Origin: Onion yellows phytoplasma OY-M
Lineage (GTDB): Bacteria > Bacillota_I > Bacilli_A > Acholeplasmatales > Acholeplasmataceae
Direction: 5' to 3'
NCBI GenBank assembly: GCA_000009845.1
Contig: AP006628.2
Span: forward strand, 186,001-250,000
DNA: 64,000 nt
This document shows positions 1 to 7,888 of the stretch, piece by piece (position 1 is the stretch's first letter; every line of letters starts with the position of its first letter). The notes beneath the pieces were generated by a model, which was given only the letters and a program-made list of their open reading frames with translations, searched no databases and was not told where the DNA came from. The position numbers were made by a program, and so were the translations under genes.

Positions 1-31
1 CTCCATTTAATGATTTTATTTATTATTTTAT

Positions 32-346
32 TCATAAAAAGCCTCGTAATCTTTTGTTTTTCAAGTATTTTTTAAAATAATATATTAAAACAAACATAAC
101 TATTGTAAATGCTACCAAAGCAAATGACACTTTGATTAATAAACTTAAATTAAATGCAGGGTTAGTTTTGGTTGGTAAAAGTTGATTTTTATTGGCATCT
201 TGTAAAACTCTTTGAAAACCTTGTTCTAGATTATCAGCTCGGAAATAGATTCTAAATTTGTAATAGTTGGTTTTTTGAGCTCTTGGGTTAAAATATTTTG
301 CATACGTGATAATTCTTTTGATAATATCTAAATCCGTTAATGCCAT
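32..346 (-). CDS. Hypothetical membrane protein, 104 aa
   Basis: I do not recognise this protein. It has a soluble, basic N-terminal part of about 65 residues, one hydrophobic segment at roughly residues 68-90, and a short lysine/arginine-rich tail, so it would be a tail-anchored or single-pass protein. I chose the ATG at 346; a TTG precedes it directly, and no clear ribosome binding site is visible for either. The gene ends close to the window edge and its left context is unknown. It could be a fragment of a longer ancestral gene. Confidence 0.5.
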   Translation of the reverse strand: MALTDLDIIKRIITYAKYFNPRAQKTNYYKFRIYFRADNLEQGFQRVLQDANKNQLLPTKTNPAFNLSLLIKVSFALVAFTIVMFVLIYYFKKYLKNKRLRGFL

Positions 347-415
347 CAAAAATGTATTTGTTGTGAGTCATTAAAGTAGGTTTGTGGATTATAGATACAA
401 ATTCTATTTCCTTAT

Positions 416-676
416 TTAAAGTTTTATCCCACTTTTTTCCTTGATTTTGTTTGGGTGAGTTTTTTTATAGTTTTTGAGAGTTTGGATTTGAGGTGTGCTA
501 ATAGCTAATGTTTTGCTTGCAATTTTATGATTTAGTCTTTGATTTTTAAATTGCAAATAAACTAACCCAATTAATAATGTTATTGATGTTATAGAAATGC
601 AAAAAATACAAAATAATTTGAATTGGGGGTTTTTGTGGTAAAATAGTAGTTTTTTTTGATTTTGAAAATGATTAAT
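416..676 (-). CDS. Possible small membrane protein with an ATT start, 86 aa
   Basis: The minus strand holds an 86-codon open frame with no ATG, GTG or TTG near its 5' end. A good ribosome binding site (AAAGGAG) lies 9 bases before an in-frame ATT at 676, with an in-frame stop shortly upstream. The predicted product has a strongly hydrophobic segment at about residues 22-41, preceded by basic residues, then a lysine-rich tail. I do not recognise the family. It may be a real gene using a rare ATT start, or a pseudogene that lost its start codon. Confidence 0.35.
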   Translation of the reverse strand: MNHFQNQKKLLFYHKNPQFKLFCIFCISITSITLLIGLVYLQFKNQRLNHKIASKTLAISTPQIQTLKNYKKTHPNKIKEKSGIKL

Positions 677-1009
677 GAAGTTTGGCTCCTTTGTGATTAA
701 AAATATTTAAATATATCCAAAATGGGAATAATTTAAATGATAGGAATAATGAAATGATGAAATATATTAAAAAATAATGACAATAATGACAAAATATAAA
801 AAAGTTATTTTAAAAGTTGTATAATATCTTTATAAAGGTAAAAAAGCAAACCAAATATGGTAAAGATAAAATAAAGCCAAAATTTATGTCTAAAAGATTA
901 AAATAAAAGCTGAAATGCAAAAACGGCATTAAAAAAACTCACTTATATTATTTTATTTGATGAACTAAAAACAATTTATTAATAAAAATAAAACGAAAAG
1001 GCGATATTC
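677..1009. other. Gene-poor A+T-rich stretch
   Basis: No convincing open frame is seen here. A TATAAT box at 820-825 could serve the small plus-strand frame at 1010, but it lacks a recognisable -35 box. The rest is A-rich on the plus strand with several in-frame stops. Confidence 0.5.
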
Positions 1010-1219
1010 ATGTTAAAAAGACAAGCTAAAGAACAAAAAATTAGAAGAATGTTGAAAAAAGTTAATATTGATAAATTAAAAATTGTGATTTTGAAAAATT
1101 GTAGTAAAAAAACTTATTTTGAAGTTAAAAATCAGATTCTTTTTGTCAATCCCTCAAGTGAAAGTTATTGTAGATCAAGTTTTGGAAGAATTGACGAAAA
1201 AAATGGATTTGAAAAATAA
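1010..1219 (+). CDS. Short paralogue of the C-terminal domain of the 6030-6719 protein, 69 aa
   Basis: This short basic protein has a region of about 25 residues that aligns with the C-terminal part of the 229-residue protein encoded at 6030-6719. The shared pattern is an I-L pair, then KKTY, then (I/V)L(F/Y)V(N/H)P. It lacks the membrane segment and coiled coil of the longer protein. A weak ribosome binding site (AAAAGG) precedes the ATG. It is probably a truncated copy of that family, or a small stand-alone version of its C-terminal domain. Function is unknown. Confidence 0.45.
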   Translation: MLKRQAKEQKIRRMLKKVNIDKLKIVILKNCSKKTYFEVKNQILFVNPSSESYCRSSFGRIDEKNGFEK

Positions 1220-1235
1220 TTAGTCATTTACCAAA

Positions 1236-2174
1236 TTATATATTTAATTTATCAGATTCATTTATAATTTCTAATATAGTTGTTTTTATAAGAGTTTCTA
1301 ATTCTTGCATATCTTTTTGAAATATGGTAGTTATATTACCATTTTGAGCTATTTTTTGAATTGTTTTTTGGAGAGTTTGGAATTTGTTTCTTAACTCCAT
1401 TAAATTAAAAGATTGTTTTCTTAATTGTTTTATTAAAATATTTTGTTCTGGATTAGATTCAAGTTTGGCATTTGCATTAGCCATCAAATTTTGTTTTATA
1501 AAATCTTTAATGTCTGTGATTTTGAGTTTGCCTGCATTCATATCAATTATAATTTTATTTTTTTCAAGCAAGCTTAGTTGATTTTTTAATATTTGATCTA
1601 TATCATTATTAATATAGGTTTGTATTTTATCCAAAATATTTGTTGCTGTTTGTTGCCATTTATTTGTGTTATGCAATAATTGGTCTTTTAAAGCTAATAT
1701 AAGTTCGGTATTTGGTTTTTCTTTTTTCCAAAAAATATGCATTTTATTGTTTGGATTTTGATTTAAGGCATCTAAAAGATTATTTTGGGTTTGGTGTGAT
1801 TTCATTTTTTCATCATTAAAGTTTAAAAAAATAGCAAAAATTTTGTGTTGGATAGCATCAGTAATTTTTTGATTTGCATTACTTTTAGAAAGCATATGAT
1901 AATTATAAGCAAAAACTTCTTGGTTCCAATCAGGGTTTATTTTTCTAAATTCGGTTTTTAAATTTTCTAAATTCGGATTGAGACCTAAATAATGTTCAAT
2001 AATGTTTGTCTTGGTATCGGGTTTGATTTCAGGAAGGGTGTGGCTTAATTTTGCATTAGGAACAGATTTATTTTTTTGTTTAATAAAAATAATTGCAGAT
2101 AACAAAATTATTAGTGCGATAATAAATGTGATAATTATTAAATACTTGTAGTATTTAGTTTGAATAGATTTCAT
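1236..2174 (-). CDS. Hypothetical membrane-anchored or secreted protein, 312 aa
   Basis: I do not recognise this protein. An N-terminal basic stretch is followed by a hydrophobic segment at about residues 12-34, consistent with an uncleaved signal anchor or a signal peptide. The remaining 270 residues are hydrophilic and rich in Asn, Lys and Gln, with helical, coiled-coil-like stretches, and would lie outside the cell. Start choice is uncertain: AAAGGA lies 14 bases before the ATG at 2174, and a TTG at 2186 is almost too close to it. No lipobox cysteine is visible. The protein stands alone, opposite in direction to the next gene. Confidence 0.6.
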   Translation of the reverse strand: MKSIQTKYYKYLIIITFIIALIILLSAIIFIKQKNKSVPNAKLSHTLPEIKPDTKTNIIEHYLGLNPNLENLKTEFRKINPDWNQEVFAYNYHMLSKSNANQKITDAIQHKIFAIFLNFNDEKMKSHQTQNNLLDALNQNPNNKMHIFWKKEKPNTELILALKDQLLHNTNKWQQTATNILDKIQTYINNDIDQILKNQLSLLEKNKIIIDMNAGKLKITDIKDFIKQNLMANANAKLESNPEQNILIKQLRKQSFNLMELRNKFQTLQKTIQKIAQNGNITTIFQKDMQELETLIKTTILEIINESDKLNI

Positions 2175-2186
2175 GAAAAATAACAA

Positions 2187-2502
2187 AGTCCTTTCTATGG
2201 AAAACTAGTTTCCTTAAATATTATACTATTATTTACGGACTATACATTATTATATTTGGAAATGTTGAAAAATTCATATTTTATCTTTTGTCAATTTACA
2301 AATTTAGTTTAGCAACTACTTTTATGTGGTAAAATATATAAGAATTAGTTTTTATTACAACTTAATCTAATTTATAAATTATTTAATAAAGTTAATTATT
2401 ATTTTTAAATGTTTCCTTATTTTTCTTATAACTTATTTAATTTCTAAACTTTTTATAATCTCAGTAATTGCTACATATTCCAAGCAAGAAGGGAGTTTGA
2501 TT
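2187..2502. other. Intergenic region between divergent genes
   Basis: This region separates the minus-strand gene ending at 2174 from the plus-strand gene at 2503. A plus-strand extended -10 element (TG, one base, TAAAAT at 2330-2335) is visible. On the minus strand a TATAAT lies at 2220-2225. Neither has a good -35 box. No open frame or repeat is seen. Confidence 0.4.
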
Positions 2503-3192
2503 GTGAAATGGGCTACTAAACCAAGTGATAAACAAACTTTGGGCGAAGAAATTGCCAATGCCATTTCCCATGGTTTAATGATTCCTTTAGGAGTTTTTAT
2601 TCTTGTTTGTTTTTGTCTTAAAGCCTCTGTAATGTCAAATCCTAACGGTTATATTGTACTTGTTTTTAGCATATCGATGATTATTCTTTATTTGATGAGT
2701 ACTTTGTATCATTCTTTATCCTTTACCAAAGCTCATAATTTTTTTCAAAAGACCGATCACATTAGTATTTATTTATTAATTTGGGGAACTTTTGCCCCTA
2801 TTTTGTTACTTTTGCCAGAATTGCAAAAACCCTTATTTCCTCAATCAAATTTGCTAATTTCCAAAGGAAAATGCTTTTTTGTTTGCCAATGTATTTTGGC
2901 TTTTTCAGGTATTATATGTAAAGTTTTTTGGATGAATAAAGGAAAAATCATTCATTTAATCTTTTATGCTTTGCTTGGATGGAGTGGGCTTTTGTTAGTG
3001 CCTGCAATGTGGAAAGCCAATATTTTTCATTTTGTTTTACTGGGCGGTGTTTTTTACAGTTTAGGCATCTATTTTTATGTTAAAGATAATAAAAAATATT
3101 TTCATTTTATTTGGCATCTTTTTGTTATGGCAGGAACTTGTTTTCATGCTTGGGGCATATATCGTTTGCTTGAAATTTTGCCAAACAATTAA
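2503..3192 (+). CDS. Hemolysin III / PAQR-like membrane protein, 229 aa
   Basis: This is an integral membrane protein of the HlyIII (YplQ/YqfA) family with about seven hydrophobic segments. Family marks are the N-terminal NAISHG, the STLYHS motif after the second membrane segment followed by a conserved Asp-His (TDH), and a C-terminal His pair (HLFVMAGTCFHAWG). These His and Asp residues bind zinc in the related PAQR proteins. Some members lyse cells when expressed elsewhere, but the native role is unsettled. I chose the GTG at 2503 because AAGGGAG lies 7 bases upstream; an in-frame TTG at 2497 is too close to it. Confidence 0.88.
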   Translation: MKWATKPSDKQTLGEEIANAISHGLMIPLGVFILVCFCLKASVMSNPNGYIVLVFSISMIILYLMSTLYHSLSFTKAHNFFQKTDHISIYLLIWGTFAPILLLLPELQKPLFPQSNLLISKGKCFFVCQCILAFSGIICKVFWMNKGKIIHLIFYALLGWSGLLLVPAMWKANIFHFVLLGGVFYSLGIYFYVKDNKKYFHFIWHLFVMAGTCFHAWGIYRLLEILPNN

Positions 3193-3433
3193 TAACAAAT
3201 TGAAAAATTTCCAACAATAAAAAGAAATCAAACTTGCAAACAAATAATTACAAAACCAAAAATAATCCCACTCATTAAAAGAAATTATTAATTAAAAATA
3301 AAAATAAATCAAATAACAAATAATTAAAATCCCAATCCCAAACTCAACCCAAAAAAATTAAGTCAAACAACAATTAAAATTAATATACAAACAACAAATA
3401 AATTATTACACATCAAAAAACGGAGAAAAATAT

Positions 3434-4666
3434 ATGAAAATTATGTCGGTAAATTCTGGTAGTTCTTCTTTAAAATTTCAATTATTAGAAATGCCACAAC
3501 AAGAAGTAATTGTTTCAGGTTTAGTTGAAAGAATCGGTAGCAATCAGGCTGTTTTTACAATGAAGACCAAAGACAAAAAAGACAAACAAGTATTAGAAGT
3601 GCTAAATCATCAAACAGCAGTAGAGTTATTGCTAGATGCTTTGATTCAAAAAAAAGTTATTAATACTTTGGAAGAAATCGAAGGAGTAGGGCACCGCGTA
3701 GTTCAAGGTGGAGAAATATTTAGCGATTCTGCTGTTTTAACTGAAAAAACTCTTGCTCAAATTGAAAGTTTATGCGACCTAGCTCCCTTACACAATCCTG
3801 CAAACATCATAAGTATTAAAGCTTTTCAAAAAGTACTTCCCCAAGTTTTTCAAGTAGCTGTTTTTGATACTACTTTTCATCAAAGTATGCCCGCAGTTAA
3901 TTTTTTATACGCCGCTCCTTATTACTGGTACCAAAAATACCAAATTAGAAAATACGGAGCTCATGGTACATCTTATAAATACATAACTGAGCAAATGCAA
4001 CAAATTTTGGGTAAAAAAAACGCCAAAATCATTATTTGTCATGCTGGCAACGGCGTTTCTTTATGTGCAGTTGATTCTGGTAAATCAGTTGATACTTCTA
4101 TGGGTTTTACTCCGTTAGAAGGGGTTCCTATGGGAACTCGTAGTGGCAATATTGATCCTGCAGTAGTGAAATTTATAGCTGAAAAAGAAAACAAAACTGT
4201 TGCTTGTGTTATCGATGATTTGAATAAAAAATCAGGTTATTTAGGAGTATCAGGTATTTCTAATGACACTCGTGATATTTTGGCAAACATTAAAGAAGGC
4301 AACCAGCAAGCCATTTTGTCACACGACATCCAAGTTAAGCGTATAGTTGATTATATTGCTAGTTATTACGTATTATTAAAAGGCGTTGATGCTTTAGTAT
4401 TTACAGCTGGTATTGGCGAAAATTCTTCTTTTTTCCGTTCTGAAATTATTAAACGTTTATCAGTTTTAGGAATTAAGTTAGACGAAGAAAAAAACAAAGT
4501 TCAAGGCAAACAAGAACTTATTACAACTTTTGATTCTGCAATCAAAGCTTTTGTTGTTCCTACCAATGAAGAACTTGCTATTGCTCAAGATGTTTTGCGT
4601 TTACAACAAAATCAAACTAATCAAGATAAAGACGATCAGCAAGAATGTTTTTGCTGTTGCGGCTAA
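3434..4666 (+). CDS. ackA: Acetate kinase, 410 aa
   Basis: AckA converts acetyl phosphate and ADP to acetate and ATP, a substrate-level ATP source in an organism without respiration. It shows the ASKHA-fold motifs: VNSGSSSLK near the N-terminus, GHRVVQGG at about residue 90, VFDTTFH at about 150, GVPMGTRSGNIDP at about 235 and FTAGIGENS at about 325. Length matches the family's usual 400 residues plus a short hydrophilic extension. The tail ends in a cysteine-rich ECFCCCG sequence that the catalytic fold does not need. CGGAG lies 8 bases before the ATG. The gene appears monocistronic. Confidence 0.96.
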   Translation: MKIMSVNSGSSSLKFQLLEMPQQEVIVSGLVERIGSNQAVFTMKTKDKKDKQVLEVLNHQTAVELLLDALIQKKVINTLEEIEGVGHRVVQGGEIFSDSAVLTEKTLAQIESLCDLAPLHNPANIISIKAFQKVLPQVFQVAVFDTTFHQSMPAVNFLYAAPYYWYQKYQIRKYGAHGTSYKYITEQMQQILGKKNAKIIICHAGNGVSLCAVDSGKSVDTSMGFTPLEGVPMGTRSGNIDPAVVKFIAEKENKTVACVIDDLNKKSGYLGVSGISNDTRDILANIKEGNQQAILSHDIQVKRIVDYIASYYVLLKGVDALVFTAGIGENSSFFRSEIIKRLSVLGIKLDEEKNKVQGKQELITTFDSAIKAFVVPTNEELAIAQDVLRLQQNQTNQDKDDQQECFCCCG

Positions 4667-4712
4667 TAATTAAATCACAAACCCAATCACTTTTATAGTT
4701 TTTGGGCTTTTT

Positions 4713-4800
4713 GGAGGAATACTCAAGTGGCCGAAGAGGCACGCTTGGAAAGCGTGTAGATCCAAAAGATGCGAGGGTTCGAATCCCTCTTCCTCCGCCA
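4713..4800 (+). tRNA. tRNA-Ser (anticodon GGA)
   Basis: The acceptor stem GGAGGAA pairs with TTCCTCC, followed by a G discriminator and an encoded CCA. The anticodon loop is TTGGAAA, giving GGA. The long variable arm expected of a serine tRNA is present, and total length is 88 bases. Confidence 0.96.
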
Positions 4801-4885
4801 ACTAAAATTAGTTATTTTTTGTTAGTTTGCAAAATCAGTTTCATTTTGATAAAAATAATTTCCATAATTTCATCGCTCATATTAT

Positions 4886-4930
4886 TTTTTTAAGAACTTG
4901 TTTTTTAAGAATTTGTTTTTTAAGGGCTTG
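4886..4930 (+). repeat. 15-base tandem repeat, 3 copies
   Basis: Three head-to-tail copies of a unit made of six T residues followed by AAGAACTTG are present. The second copy reads AAGAATTTG and the third AAGGGCTTG. No function is evident; replication slippage is the likely origin. Confidence 0.75.
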
Positions 4931-5173
4931 TTGTTGGGAAATGTTTTGGTAATTTGTTTTTTTTGCATTTGTTTTTTGCGTTTTTTTGGCATTTGTTTTT
5001 GGAACTTTTTAGACTTATCTTTTTTTCTTTTGAGGTTTTTGGAATGCACATTTTTTATCTCAATTTATTCCCTCAAATCTTTTTTAAACATCGCCACCAA
5101 AAATATTGACTGCAAAAAACTTATAAAAACACTCAATTATCATTAAAAAAAACACCCCACCTAACTTTTTTAC

Positions 5174-5202
5174 TTTACAAATTAACAAAATCAAGGTATA
5201 AT
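5174..5202 (+). promoter_or_regulatory. Promoter of the His-Gln-Leu-Trp tRNA cluster
   Basis: TTTACA at 5174-5179 and a perfect TATAAT at 5197-5202 are separated by 17 bases, about 35 bases before the tRNA-His 5' end. This is a good sigma-70/SigA-type promoter. Confidence 0.8.
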
Positions 5203-5239
5203 ATTCTATGTTATGGAATTTTAATTATTAAAATTATTT

Positions 5240-5316
5240 GGCGGTTATGGCGAAGTGGTTAACGCGGCGGCTTGTGGCGCCGATATGCGTGGGTTCGATT
5301 CCCACTAGCCGCCCCA
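5240..5316 (+). tRNA. tRNA-His (anticodon GTG)
   Basis: The anticodon loop TTGTGGC gives GTG. The gene encodes the extra 5' G (position -1) opposite C73 that is typical of tRNA-His, then the acceptor stem GCGGTTA/TAGCCGC with one G-T pair, and an encoded CCA. It is the first gene of the four-tRNA cluster. Confidence 0.94.
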
Positions 5317-5401
5317 GAATATATTTAACAAAATATAAAAATACAAAAATTATCATAAACATTATTTAATAATAAAATATCCAGATTATAAAGTTATATT
5401 G

Positions 5402-5476
5402 AGGCCCATAGCCAAGTGGTAAGGCAACGGACTTTGACTCCGTGATTCGTTGGTTCAAATCCAGCTGGGTCTGCCA
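5402..5476 (+). tRNA. tRNA-Gln (anticodon TTG)
   Basis: Acceptor stem AGGCCCA pairs with TGGGTCT, followed by G73 and an encoded CCA. The anticodon stem ACGGA/TCCGT encloses the loop CTTTGAC, giving TTG. Confidence 0.94.
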
Positions 5477-5526
5477 TTTTATAAGTTTTTATGATTGATT
5501 AATGAACGAAAATAACAAAAGTAAAC

Positions 5527-5608
5527 GCGGGTGTGGCGGAATGGAAGACGCACTAGACTTAGGATCTAGCGCTTAGGCGTGCAGGTTCAAATCCTGTCAC
5601 CCGTACCA
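5527..5608 (+). tRNA. tRNA-Leu (anticodon TAG)
   Basis: Acceptor stem GCGGGTG pairs with CACCCGT, with A73 and an encoded CCA. The anticodon stem CTAGA/TCTAG encloses CTTAGGA, giving TAG. A class II variable arm is present. Confidence 0.94.
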
Positions 5609-5628
5609 TGCAAACTACTTGTAAATGA

Positions 5629-5703
5629 AGGGATATGATGTCAATGGTAGCATAACGGTCTCCAAAACCGCTCGTTCGGGTTCGAATCCTGATATCCCTG
5701 CCA
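5629..5703 (+). tRNA. tRNA-Trp (anticodon CCA)
   Basis: Acceptor stem AGGGATA pairs with TATCCCT, then G73 and an encoded CCA. The loop CTCCAAA gives anticodon CCA, which reads UGG only. No UCA-anticodon tRNA is seen next to it, unlike the mycoplasma arrangement, which fits UGA being a stop in phytoplasmas. Confidence 0.93.
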
Positions 5704-6029
5704 AAAAAATTACCCCAATAAAAATATTTTAATAAAATAAAAAAACAATCAATTTTTTGCTTTATTAAGATATTTTAAAACGCATTTTTTAATCATTTTG
5801 CTCTTAAAATCTAAAAAAACCTTATTTATCTTTTTCAAACTACCCAAAAAACAACTTTATCTTAAAAAACCACCAAAATCAATTGACAATTGTTTCTTTT
5901 TTTGATTAAATAAAGGTGTAGATATAAAGTTTTATGATAAAATAAATATAAGCTATATTTAAGTTTTTTATAAAGCTAACAAATAAAGTATAAAAGTTTT
6001 ACAAACGCTTTTATTAGGAGGTTGGTTTT
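5704..6029. other. Intergenic region with promoter
   Basis: No gene is seen. TTGACA at 5883-5888 followed after 17 bases by TTAAAT at 5906-5911 is the probable promoter of the gene at 6030. That would leave a leader of roughly 110 bases. Confidence 0.5.
5883..5911 (+). promoter_or_regulatory. Probable promoter of the 6030 gene
   Basis: A consensus TTGACA box and a 4-of-6 match -10 box (TTAAAT) are separated by 17 bases. Confidence 0.55.
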
Positions 6030-6719
6030 TTGAGATTTGAAGAATTGGTAACTTGGGTTTCCAATAATCCTTGGATTTGGGTTGTTGGCGCTGTTTTGTT
6101 CCCTGTATTGATATTTCTTTTAGTAAAATTAGTGATTAAAACGCTAATTTTCATTTATGTTGTTAATTTTCGTATTGCAGCTTTTTTTAGTCCTTCCAAA
6201 CCGTCTAAAGAGAGCAAAAACAACGACAATAAAAACGAACAACCTCAAATTCCCAATGTTTTGATTAATAACAAAGACTTTGATTCTAATTGTTTAATTA
6301 ATTTAAAATTAATGGAGATGATGGACAAAAAAGATAAAAACCGTTCGCAAACCGATCTTTTAGAATTAAAGCATAAAATGCTTGAAACTTATTTTAATCA
6401 AAAGATCTTTGAATTAGAAATGAAACAAAAAATTAAAGAATTAGAAGAAAAACAACAGCAATCCAAAGCTGATACCATTCCTAATAATGCCCAAACTTTT
6501 AACTCACAAAAGAATTTTTGGGATGAAATCCCAGAAACTTTAAAACAAGTTTTAGAAAAATTAAATAACATCGAAGAAATGCAGTTCGAAATTTTACAAG
6601 ATTACACTAAAAAAACTTATTACAATTCTGATGATAGAGTTTTGTACGTTCATCCAGAAGACTTTTTGCACATCAATAAAGCTTTAGGACATAAAAAACA
6701 ACAACAATTAAAAAATTAA
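6030..6719 (+). CDS. Hypothetical membrane-anchored coiled-coil protein, 229 aa
   Basis: I do not recognise a named family. One long hydrophobic segment lies at about residues 12-50. A hydrophilic linker follows, then a Lys/Glu/Gln-rich helical region at about 90-155 that looks like a coiled coil, and a compact C-terminal segment (about 180-215) containing KKTY and LYVHP. That last segment recurs in the 69-residue protein at 1010-1219, so it is probably a defined domain. Translation starts at TTG 6030, seven bases after a perfect AGGAGG. A scaffold or membrane-organising role is possible but is only a guess. Confidence 0.75.
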   Translation: MRFEELVTWVSNNPWIWVVGAVLFPVLIFLLVKLVIKTLIFIYVVNFRIAAFFSPSKPSKESKNNDNKNEQPQIPNVLINNKDFDSNCLINLKLMEMMDKKDKNRSQTDLLELKHKMLETYFNQKIFELEMKQKIKELEEKQQQSKADTIPNNAQTFNSQKNFWDEIPETLKQVLEKLNNIEEMQFEILQDYTKKTYYNSDDRVLYVHPEDFLHINKALGHKKQQQLKN

Positions 6720-6870
6720 ATAAAAATATTAGGATGAAAGTATGTAAAAGCCCCTTTTTGCATGCTTTTTCTTTTTATCATTTCGAAAAAACTACCTTTT
6801 TTAAACTAGTTTTGGTTTTGCCTGTAAACAGATTACCTGATTTTTCCTTGCAACATCTTTCCAAACAATT

Positions 6871-7596
6871 CTAATTGCCATTATTTTTTATGACATCACC
6901 ACTATTAGGGTCATAATTATAAACCTCTTTATCATCATTTTTGCTTTGATATTTGTATTTTGCACGCCAAATTCTTATTTCTGTTTTGGGGTCATATTTA
7001 TTTATATAATCAATATTTCCATTGGGGAAATACTTTGTATGTTTGATTTTATTTTGGGTTTGAGGATCATATTCTAAAACATATTCTACTTTACCATTTT
7101 TACTATTATGGTGAGTTTCTTTTATAACATTTCCGCTTTTAGCATCATATTCATACATATATAAAATATTTGATTTGTCTTCTGCAAAACTTATTTCTTT
7201 AATTAATTTTTGCGTATGCGGATCGTATTCTTTAATATCTAAGATATTTCTGTCATTTTCAAAGACAGTATGTTTCATTTTATTGGCAGTTTGCAAATCA
7301 TATTCTATGATATACCAAACACACTTTTCATCACCATTAAACGCTGTGAGTTTAATTTTTTTATTTGTTTTGCTATCATAATCCAAAATATGGTCAATGT
7401 TTCCATCCATGTTATAGATTTTTTCTTGAATAACATCCACATTATGATTAGGTTTGTTTTTTGTTGGGCTTATATTATCGATACTAATTATATTATCAAT
7501 ATTGTCAAAAGATTTAAAAATTAGCACCAATAACAACAATAATGTAAAAGTAGTTGTAATAGTTGCGAACCTAGTTCTTAATTTTATAATTTTCAT
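6871..7596 (-). CDS. Secreted or membrane-anchored DUF2963-like repeat protein, 241 aa
   Basis: After a basic N-terminus and a hydrophobic signal or anchor at about residues 11-31, the protein consists of seven repeats of roughly 24 residues. Each carries the pattern YD.(K/Q)(T/S)....IK.T.F followed by a strand ending in (I/E)YD. This matches my memory of DUF2963, a repeat family largely confined to phytoplasmas and often linked to their mobile units; function unknown. The repeats would form a beta-rich extracellular surface. The ATG at 7596 has no obvious ribosome binding site. No mobile-unit genes are seen beside it. Confidence 0.75.
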   Translation of the reverse strand: MKIIKLRTRFATITTTFTLLLLLVLIFKSFDNIDNIISIDNISPTKNKPNHNVDVIQEKIYNMDGNIDHILDYDSKTNKKIKLTAFNGDEKCVWYIIEYDLQTANKMKHTVFENDRNILDIKEYDPHTQKLIKEISFAEDKSNILYMYEYDAKSGNVIKETHHNSKNGKVEYVLEYDPQTQNKIKHTKYFPNGNIDYINKYDPKTEIRIWRAKYKYQSKNDDKEVYNYDPNSGDVIKNNGN

Positions 7597-7795
7597 ATTT
7601 TTTAATTTATTATTGGGAAATTCTTAGATGTAATTTAATTTATCTTTCATTTAATTTATTTATTGTGAGATTAAGCATTTTTATAATACTTTGGATTATA
7701 TGGTATTTTCAATAATATTATAACATTTATTTTATAATAATAATATTTTTTTAGCACTTATAATTGATTCATCAAAAAAAAATCTTGTTCTATGC

Positions 7796-7801
7796 TATAA
7801 T
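7796..7801 (+). promoter_or_regulatory. Extended -10 promoter element before the signal peptidase gene
   Basis: TG, one base, then TATAAT forms an extended -10 element. No good -35 box stands at 17 bases, which extended -10 promoters tolerate. Confidence 0.5.
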
Positions 7802-7852
7802 TAATTTGTATAGTTGAAAATAATTCATAGTTAATAAATAAAAAAGGAAACA

Positions 7853-7888
7853 ATGATTATTATGGTAATTATTTATGTTCAAAAATAA
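7853..7888 (+). CDS. Possible 11-codon leader peptide overlapping the lepB start
   Basis: The only strong ribosome binding site in this leader (AAAAAGGA) lies next to an ATG at 7853. That ATG opens an 11-codon frame rich in Ile and Val and stops at 7886-7888. The signal peptidase ATG at 7875 lies inside it in another frame. This could give translational coupling of lepB, or the ribosome binding site may simply act on the more distant ATG. Confidence 0.25.
   Translation: MIIMVIIYVQK

Larger units (their letters stand above)
4801..5239. other. Non-coding stretch between tRNA-Ser and the tRNA cluster
   Basis: I see no credible gene here. It contains a 15-base tandem repeat at 4886-4930, a very T-rich block after it, and the promoter of the downstream tRNA cluster at 5174-5202. 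An 82-codon open frame at 4898-5146 is low-complexity (Phe, Leu, Cys) and comes from the T-rich repeat. Confidence 0.6.

Noticed and set aside
4681-4712. Terminator after ackA
   Set aside because: Only a 5-bp CCCAA/TTGGG stem is possible and it runs directly into the tRNA-Ser gene.
4702-4893. 63-codon frame over tRNA-Ser
   Set aside because: It reads straight through the tRNA gene; an accidental frame.
4898-5146. 82-codon frame of Phe, Leu and Cys
   Set aside because: It is produced by a T-rich stretch and a 15-base tandem repeat, has no ribosome binding site, and lies between tRNA genes.
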